Positions 6,688-10,918 of a DNA stretch of 10,918 nucleotides are shown piece by piece. The notes under the pieces are model-generated. The model worked only from the letters and a program-made list of their open reading frames with translations. It was not told the DNA's origin and did not search any database. Source of the stretch: Synechococcales cyanobacterium PMM_0003 (GTDB lineage: Bacteria > Cyanobacteriota > Cyanobacteriia > Pseudanabaenales > Pseudanabaenaceae); contig CASBRC010000335.1 in the NCBI GenBank assembly GCA_949128015.1, forward strand, positions 1-10,918. The letters run 5' to 3'. How positions within the stretch are numbered: the first letter of the stretch is position 1; every line of letters begins with the position of its first letter. The position numbers and the translations under genes are program-made.

Positions 6688-6724
6688 AAAATTAGGAGAA
6701 GTGTTTTGCACTTCTCCTAATTTT
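6688..6724. repeat. 16-bp perfect inverted repeat, hairpin with TTTTG loop
   Basis: Arms 6688-6703 and 6709-6724 pair exactly around a 5-base loop. T runs follow on both sides, so it could act as a second terminator in either direction. The left arm includes AGGAG, a Shine-Dalgarno-like sequence held inside the stem. Confidence 0.7.
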
Positions 6725-6778
6725 GTTTGTAAACAATTCGTTACAATATTAGATAGAAAATTACCAACTCAAAGAATT

Positions 6779-7555
6779 ATGTATTTGACATGGCTGGATA
6801 GTAATTCATGGTTGATTGAGATTGCAGGCAAACGCATTTTGCTAGATCCTTGGCTAGTTGATGCACTGATGTTTGGTAATGCTGCATGGTTTTTTAAGTC
6901 TGAGCGACTTACTCCAAGAGAAATTCCTCAAAATATTGATTTGATTTTGCTATCACAGGGTTTGCCTGATCATGCCCATCCCCCAACGCTCAAACAACTC
7001 GATCACCAAATTCCTGTAGTGGGTTCACCGAGCGCAGCCAAACTTGTCAAAGAACTGGGCTATTCCGCAGTTACGGCGCTTGCTCATGGTGAAGTATTTA
7101 GTATTCCCAACCTATTAGAGATTCGAGCTGTGATCGGCTCGCCCGTTGGACCAAACACCTTTGAAAATGGGTATATTTTAAAAGATTTGGTGGAAGGAAC
7201 TTCTATTTATTACGAACCCCATGGCTATCATGGAGCCGCTATTCAAGAGTTTGCACCTGTTGATGTCGTGATTACGCCGACGATTGATTTGAAATTGCCG
7301 CTGATCGGCACGGTGATTAAAGGACAGCAGGGAGCTGTGCAGGTAGCGAAATGGCTGAAGCCTCAAGTGATGTTGCCAACGGCGGCGGGTGGTGATTTAA
7401 GCTATAGCGGTTTATTGTTGAACATCCTCAAGGCTGAGGGTTCTGTTGATTCTTTGCGATCGCTATTTACAGCCAATGATATTTCCACACAAATAATTGA
7501 GCCTAAACCATGGCAACGCTTTGAAGTAAAGCTTCAGAAGCTTGCAGTTACATAA
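6779..7555 (+). CDS. MBL-fold (metallo-beta-lactamase-like) protein with degenerate metal motif
   Basis: A 258-residue soluble protein of the UlaG-like branch of the MBL fold. The start region has TWLDSNSWLIE and the strand-turn KRILLDPWL (18-26). IDLILLSQGLPDHAHPPT (53-70) occupies the place of the HxHxDH metal motif. There the first two His are replaced (Gln60 and Leu62), while Asp64 and His65 remain, with a further His67. Later His/Asp positions include EPHGYHG (146-152). The enzyme class and substrate are unknown, and metal binding may be altered. The ATG at 6779 is taken because the upstream in-frame ATG at 6662 would translate two hairpins into a poorly fitting extension. No strong ribosome binding site is seen. 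The stop lies inside the terminator palindrome. Confidence 0.85.
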   Translation: MYLTWLDSNSWLIEIAGKRILLDPWLVDALMFGNAAWFFKSERLTPREIPQNIDLILLSQGLPDHAHPPTLKQLDHQIPVVGSPSAAKLVKELGYSAVTALAHGEVFSIPNLLEIRAVIGSPVGPNTFENGYILKDLVEGTSIYYEPHGYHGAAIQEFAPVDVVITPTIDLKLPLIGTVIKGQQGAVQVAKWLKPQVMLPTAAGGDLSYSGLLLNILKAEGSVDSLRSLFTANDISTQIIEPKPWQRFEVKLQKLAVT

Positions 7556-7589
7556 AAAAGGGAGCGCTGAGCGCTCCCTTTTTTATGTA
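7549..7589. terminator. Terminator palindrome of the MBL gene, overlapping its stop
   Basis: Perfect 19-base arms (7549-7567 and 7571-7589) around a TGA loop: core GGGAGCGC/GCGCTCCC followed by TTTTTT. The left arm includes the last Thr codon and the TAA stop, so the right arm is an inverted copy of the gene's end. A-run and T-run symmetry makes it usable in both directions. Confidence 0.9.
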
Positions 7590-7637
7590 GGACATTTCCA
7601 AGAAAGAAAATACCTTTTAAAACTCGCAATTCGGAAT

Positions 7638-7722
7638 TACCCCCTTTAATTCCCCCTTGGAAAGGGGGAAAACCAGAAATCTTGTTCCCTCCCCTTTGCA
7701 AGGGGAGGGTTAGGGTGGGGTA
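7638..7722. repeat. GC-rich dispersed intergenic repeat with two hairpins
   Basis: Two perfect hairpins: TTCCCCCTT/AAGGGGGAA (7650-7670) and CCCTCCCCTT/AAGGGGAGGG (7687-7709), framed by TACCCC and GGGGTA. This resembles a non-coding repeat common between genes in many cyanobacterial genomes. It lies between the converging MBL and ftsH genes and may also help end ftsH transcription. Confidence 0.6.
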
Positions 7723-7754
7723 AATCCTTTGCTAGAAATCTCCTTAGAGTTTAT

Positions 7755-9644
7755 CTAGAACTTGACTGAGGCAGTCTTCTTTTCTGGCAATTGCGTGTAT
7801 TCGGCGACGATTTTACGGAACTCTTCACCGTCTAGGGTTTCTACGTCTAAGAGAATATCGACTAGACGATCGCACAAATCACGATTCTCTTCGATCAATT
7901 GCTTGGCTGTGTCGTAACAGGTTTGAGCAATCTGGCGAATTTGCCGATCAATGCGATCGCCCAGCTTGATTGAATAATCACTTTGGGGCATAAAATTACG
8001 TCCTAAAAAGACTTCACCGCTTTCGGATTCTAAAGCGCCTAATCCTAGATCAGACATCCCAAACTGAGTCACCATTAGGCGAGTCAGCCTTGCCACCTGT
8101 TGAAAATCTCCAGATGCGCCTGTAGTGATTTCGGCATCACCAAAGACAACTTCCTCGGCAGCTCGACCACCAAGCATCATCGTAATTGTGTCGAGAATCT
8201 GCGATCGCGATTCGAGTCCAAACTCCTCATCAGGAACACCCTTGGCAAAGCCACCAATGCCGCCAGAGCGAGGCACGATCGTGATTTTGTCTAGCAAAGA
8301 TGCATTTTTGAGCAATGTCATCACAAGGGCATGACCAACTTCGTGATAGGCAACCAGACGTTTTTTGGAACTATCGAGCATCGGCTTCATGGTCAGACCG
8401 ATGGTAATGCGATCAATCGCATCCGCAATTTCTAGCTCCCCAATTGCTTCTTTATAACGTCGCGCTGCTAAGATTGCAGCCTCATTGAGCAGATTTGCCA
8501 AATCAGCACCTGCAAAACCTGGTGTTAGACGAGCAACGGATTCTAGTGAGACATTTTCTTCGAGTTTTTTATTGCGAGCATGGACTTTGAGGATTTCTTG
8601 ACGACCTTTATAGTCGGGATAGTCCACGGTAATTTGGCGATCGAAACGTCCGGGACGGAGCAACGCGCTATCTAATACATCGGGGCGGTTGGTTGCAGCG
8701 ACCACGATCACACCTGAATTACCTTGAAAGCCATCCATTTCGGTGAGCATTTGGTTAAGAGTTTGCTCACGCTCATCGTTACCGCCGCCAATACCAGAGC
8801 CACGCTGACGACCGACTGCATCAATTTCATCAATAAAGATGATGCATGGCGCGTTGTCTTTAGCTTTTTGAAACAAGTCACGGACACGAGAAGCGCCCAC
8901 CCCGACAAACATCTCGACAAATTCTGAACCTGATAGCGCGAAGAAAGGAACTCCCGCTTCTCCTGCGATCGCCTTGGCTAAGAGGGTCTTACCTGTCCCC
9001 GGAGGACCAATTAGCAATACGCCCTTAGGGATTTTTGCGCCAACTGCTGTAAAGCGATCAGGCTGTTTAAGAAATGTAACGACTTCCTGTAATTCTTCTT
9101 TTGCTGTATCAATGCCCGCGACATCTTCAAACATGACTCCCGTTTTGGCTTCGGGCGAAAATCTTGCTTTAGTCTTACCAAAGCTGAGAGTTTGCCCCGG
9201 TCCGCCAGGGGCGTTGCTGATGCGACGTAATACCATCAACAGTATAAAGATCAACAGCATTGGTACAAAAAATGTACTGGCAAGTTGCCAAATTAAGGTT
9301 GGCTGTTGAGGTGCTTTTACAGCTACATCGACATTGTTTTCTTTAAGAGCCTTCATCAACTCGGTATTGCCATCACGAGCAATTAAATCAACTCTGACTT
9401 TGCGTCCATCTTTAAAAGTCGCTTCGGCAGCTAAACCGTTACTTTCTAGATCGATTTTTTGGACTCGATTTTCTTTTACATTCGAGAGCAGATCTGTGTA
9501 GCTAACGGTTGCCGTACTTTCAGCATCAGCACGCGCCGCCGTTGGTACTGCGATCGCTACACTTTGCAATATTGCTAAACTTACGACCGTCGTTTTGACG
9601 CGCCGCCAGAAGGTTGCCAAAAAGATTTTTTTTCCAGAAGACAT
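7755..9644 (-). CDS. ftsH: ATP-dependent zinc metalloprotease FtsH
   Basis: Membrane-bound AAA+ protease. In cyanobacteria its homologues act as hexamers, some removing damaged D1 from photosystem II. About 629 residues, full length. Numbered with the in-frame GTG at 9647 as residue 1: first hydrophobic segment 17-37 ending in PTAARADA; lumen or periplasmic domain to about 118; second membrane helix about 119-140; Walker A GPPGTGKT (214-221); Walker B IIFIDEID (269-276); second region of homology around [20 protein letters not shown] (318-337); zinc site HEVGH (435-439), with the third ligand probably Asp514 in ASGDFQQ. All key residues are intact. AAGGAG at 9657-9662 lies 12 bases before the ATG at 9644 and 9 before the GTG, so either start is possible. 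Which paralogue (FtsH1, 2 or 4 type) cannot be fixed by eye. Confidence 0.96.
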   Translation of the reverse strand: MSSGKKIFLATFWRRVKTTVVSLAILQSVAIAVPTAARADAESTATVSYTDLLSNVKENRVQKIDLESNGLAAEATFKDGRKVRVDLIARDGNTELMKALKENNVDVAVKAPQQPTLIWQLASTFFVPMLLIFILLMVLRRISNAPGGPGQTLSFGKTKARFSPEAKTGVMFEDVAGIDTAKEELQEVVTFLKQPDRFTAVGAKIPKGVLLIGPPGTGKTLLAKAIAGEAGVPFFALSGSEFVEMFVGVGASRVRDLFQKAKDNAPCIIFIDEIDAVGRQRGSGIGGGNDEREQTLNQMLTEMDGFQGNSGVIVVAATNRPDVLDSALLRPGRFDRQITVDYPDYKGRQEILKVHARNKKLEENVSLESVARLTPGFAGADLANLLNEAAILAARRYKEAIGELEIADAIDRITIGLTMKPMLDSSKKRLVAYHEVGHALVMTLLKNASLLDKITIVPRSGGIGGFAKGVPDEEFGLESRSQILDTITMMLGGRAAEEVVFGDAEITTGASGDFQQVARLTRLMVTQFGMSDLGLGALESESGEVFLGRNFMPQSDYSIKLGDRIDRQIRQIAQTCYDTAKQLIEENRDLCDRLVDILLDVETLDGEEFRKIVAEYTQLPEKKTASVKF

Positions 9645-9698
9645 CACTGCCTGTCGCTCCTTATTGCCCCGTCGATGCGGTAATCGGTTGACTTAACT

Positions 9699-9727
9699 AT
9701 ATTAACTAGTCTAATGCATTCGTTCAA
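9699..9727 (-). promoter_or_regulatory. Candidate sigma70-type promoter of ftsH
   Basis: On the - strand: TTGAAC (9727-9722), 17 bases, TAATAT (9704-9699). Each box matches consensus at four of six positions. The start would fall near 9692, leaving a leader of about 48 bases. Confidence 0.35.
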
Positions 9728-9891
9728 AAGCTGTAATAAAGTAAAGCCTAAAGAGGCGATCGCAATATTAAGAAGCGTAGCGATTTTAGGAAAAGATCGA
9801 TATACTTCATATTCTTTATATCGCTGTGAGACAATTGCATTAAAATACACGCAAGCAATGCTTCGCATCTTTAGCATATTTATCGATATCC

Positions 9892-10788
9892 ATGAACGCC
9901 ACAACAAATATTCAGCCATTTTCAGCCGACGATTTTGCCAATGCCCTCGCCGAACATAATTACGAATTTGCCGTGGGACAAACCGTGAAGGGCAAGGTTG
10001 TCTCAGTAGAAAGTAGTGGCATTTATGTCGATATTGGCGCTAAATCGTTAGGTTTCCTTCCCATTGAAGAAGCAACTCTCAGTGGAGCTTCGCGCTCTAG
10101 TAATGATGAGGCTTTTCCCATCGGCAATGAGTACGAATTTCTGATCATTAGTAGCCAGAATGCTGATGGTGAAGTGAAGCTGTCCGTGCGCCGTTTATTA
10201 TTCAAGCAAGCTTGGCAAACTCTCCGCGATTATCAAGCTGATTCTAAAGTTTTTGAAACTAAGGTAATCGGTACAAATAGCGGTGGTGTGACTGTTGATT
10301 GTGTGGGATTGCGTGGCTTTGTGCCGCGATCGCATCTTTCTGATAGCTCAGATCTCGCCAAATTGATTGGCAAAACGTTGCCTGTAATGGTTTTAGAAGC
10401 TGATGAGACCCGCAAAAAATTGGTGCTATCTAACCGTCAAGCCGCCAAGCTTGCCGCGATGAGCCAATTATCAAAGGGGCTACTGATTACTGGCAAGATT
10501 ACCAATATTCGTCCTTTTGGGGCTTTTGTAGAATTTTCTGGGGTGTCAGGCTTGTTGCATGTCAAAGAAATGAGCCAAAAGCCTATCAGCGATCCTACCC
10601 GTGTATTTCAAATCAACGACATGATCAAGGCTGTGGTCGTGGATATTGACGAGTCACGCGATCGCATTGCCCTATCTACGAAGATCCTTGAGCTTCATGC
10701 AGGTGAAATGCTTGATAACTCAGCTCAGGTATTTGCTGAGGCTGAGGAACGCCTCGAAAAAAATATCAGTAAACTTTGGGAAGCTTAG
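9892..10788 (+). CDS. rps1b: 30S ribosomal protein S1-like protein, Rps1b type with three S1 domains
   Basis: A 298-residue RNA-binding protein that helps recruit mRNA to the small ribosomal subunit. Three S1 (OB-fold) domains are visible: about 27-101 (GQTVKGKVVSVESSGIYVDIG), a divergent one at about 116-183 (GGVTVDCVGLRGFVPRSHL) and the best conserved at about 195-265 (GLLITGKITNIRPFGAFVEF, then GVSGLLHVKEMS and RIALSTK). A short charged helix follows. Cyanobacterial S1 proteins have three domains rather than the six of E. coli, and the spacing and blocks fit the second, Rps1b-like paralogue better than Rps1a. The ATG has no clear Shine-Dalgarno sequence, as is usual for S1 genes. It is divergent from ftsH across about 245 bases. 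The last 16 codons lie in a long inverted repeat. Confidence 0.85.
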   Translation: MNATTNIQPFSADDFANALAEHNYEFAVGQTVKGKVVSVESSGIYVDIGAKSLGFLPIEEATLSGASRSSNDEAFPIGNEYEFLIISSQNADGEVKLSVRRLLFKQAWQTLRDYQADSKVFETKVIGTNSGGVTVDCVGLRGFVPRSHLSDSSDLAKLIGKTLPVMVLEADETRKKLVLSNRQAAKLAAMSQLSKGLLITGKITNIRPFGAFVEFSGVSGLLHVKEMSQKPISDPTRVFQINDMIKAVVVDIDESRDRIALSTKILELHAGEMLDNSAQVFAEAEERLEKNISKLWEA

Positions 10789-10918
10789 TTTTAGTCTAAA
10801 CCCAAGTTTTATATCAAAGCCCCGCTTTGCGGGGCTTTGATATAAAACTTGGGTTTAGACTAAAACTAAGCTTCCCAAAGTTTGCTGATATTTTTTTCGA
10901 GGCGTTCCTCAGCCTCAG
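10736..10918. repeat. Very long inverted repeat over the rps1 3' end, reaching the window edge
   Basis: Arms of 90 bases (10736-10825 and 10829-10918) pair around a TTT loop with a single mismatch (T10770 against G10884, a U-G pair in RNA). The left arm contains the last 16 codons and stop of rps1 plus 37 bases of non-coding sequence. The core CAAAGCCCCGC/GCGGGGCTTTG looks like a terminator but has only a short T run. The right limit is unknown because the window ends while pairing continues. Confidence 0.95.
10866..10918 (-). CDS. Partial reading frame with the same C-terminus as Rps1 (inverted copy)
   Basis: Read on the - strand from the window edge, the right arm of the inverted repeat encodes EAEERLEKNISKLWEA and a TAG stop, identical to the C-terminus of the S1 gene. 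The only base difference is AGC instead of AGT, both Ser. This may be the end of a convergent second rps1 copy, a short non-coding inverted duplication, or a fold-back assembly artefact. The sequence beyond the edge decides. Confidence 0.3.
   Translation of the reverse strand, partial: EAEERLEKNISKLWEA

Noticed and set aside
6662..6778. N-terminal extension of the MBL protein from the ATG at 6662
   Set aside because: It would translate the T run of one terminator and the whole second hairpin. The family-like sequence begins at MYLTWLDSN, coded from 6779.
7638..7722. CRISPR-like array of GC-rich repeats
   Set aside because: There are only two different hairpins with no regular spacers. This matches a dispersed intergenic repeat instead.
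8974..9309. Open frame on the + strand opposite ftsH
   Set aside because: It is an antisense shadow of the highly conserved AAA domain region and has no supporting signals.
9644..9891. Clear -35/-10 promoter for rps1
   Set aside because: TAAAAT (9841) and TATACT (9801) are possible -10 boxes, but neither has a matching -35 at the right distance, so none is listed.
9714..9959. Short open frames on both strands in the ftsH-rps1 gap
   Set aside because: They overlap the start of rps1 or the ftsH promoter, resemble no protein, and lack start signals.
1..10918. tRNA, rRNA or tmRNA genes
   Set aside because: No cloverleaf, rRNA or tmRNA-like sequence was seen on either strand, although smpB is present.

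Overview
The window comes from a cyanobacterium. It carries psbI (photosystem II), a cyanobacterial type of Amt ammonium transporter behind an NtcA-like promoter, an S1-domain protein of the cyanobacterial Rps1b type, and about 15 copies of the HIP1 octamer GCGATCGC. The moderate AT content and the GC-cored hairpins between genes would fit a Pseudanabaena-like genome, but that placement is a guess. Both ends cut through features, so this may be a whole short contig.

Layout. On the + strand, 1-222 is the 3' end of smpB. Directly behind it, 252-1893 is a tight cassette of three genes of unknown function: a TIGR04255-family protein and two small conserved-looking proteins. It contains only one HIP1 site, near its end. 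From 1910 to 6264 everything reads on the - strand, in transcription order: amt (NtcA-like promoter), a GAF-only protein, psbI (38 aa) and an MsbA-like ABC exporter whose GTG start overlaps the psbI stop. The 6271-6778 gap holds a MITE-like palindrome, two CRP-type operators, a -10 box, a possible 55-60 nt RNA with a terminator, and a second hairpin. Next come a + strand MBL-fold protein with a degenerate metal motif (6779-7555), a GC-rich dispersed repeat, ftsH on the - strand (7755-9644), and divergent from it the rps1b-type gene (9892-10788).

The most striking structural theme is a set of long, nearly perfect palindromes at gene 3' ends whose arms include the host gene's last codons: 60 bp at amt, 41 bp at the MBL gene, and at least 183 bp at rps1, where the inverted copy runs off the window. 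The other leads are the candidate CRP-controlled small RNA at about 6626-6681 and the three-gene cassette after smpB.

How the genes work together: SmpB and the S1 protein belong to translation and ribosome rescue. FtsH and PsbI belong to thylakoid or photosystem II biogenesis and quality control. Amt belongs to nitrogen supply. The other genes have no clear shared pathway.
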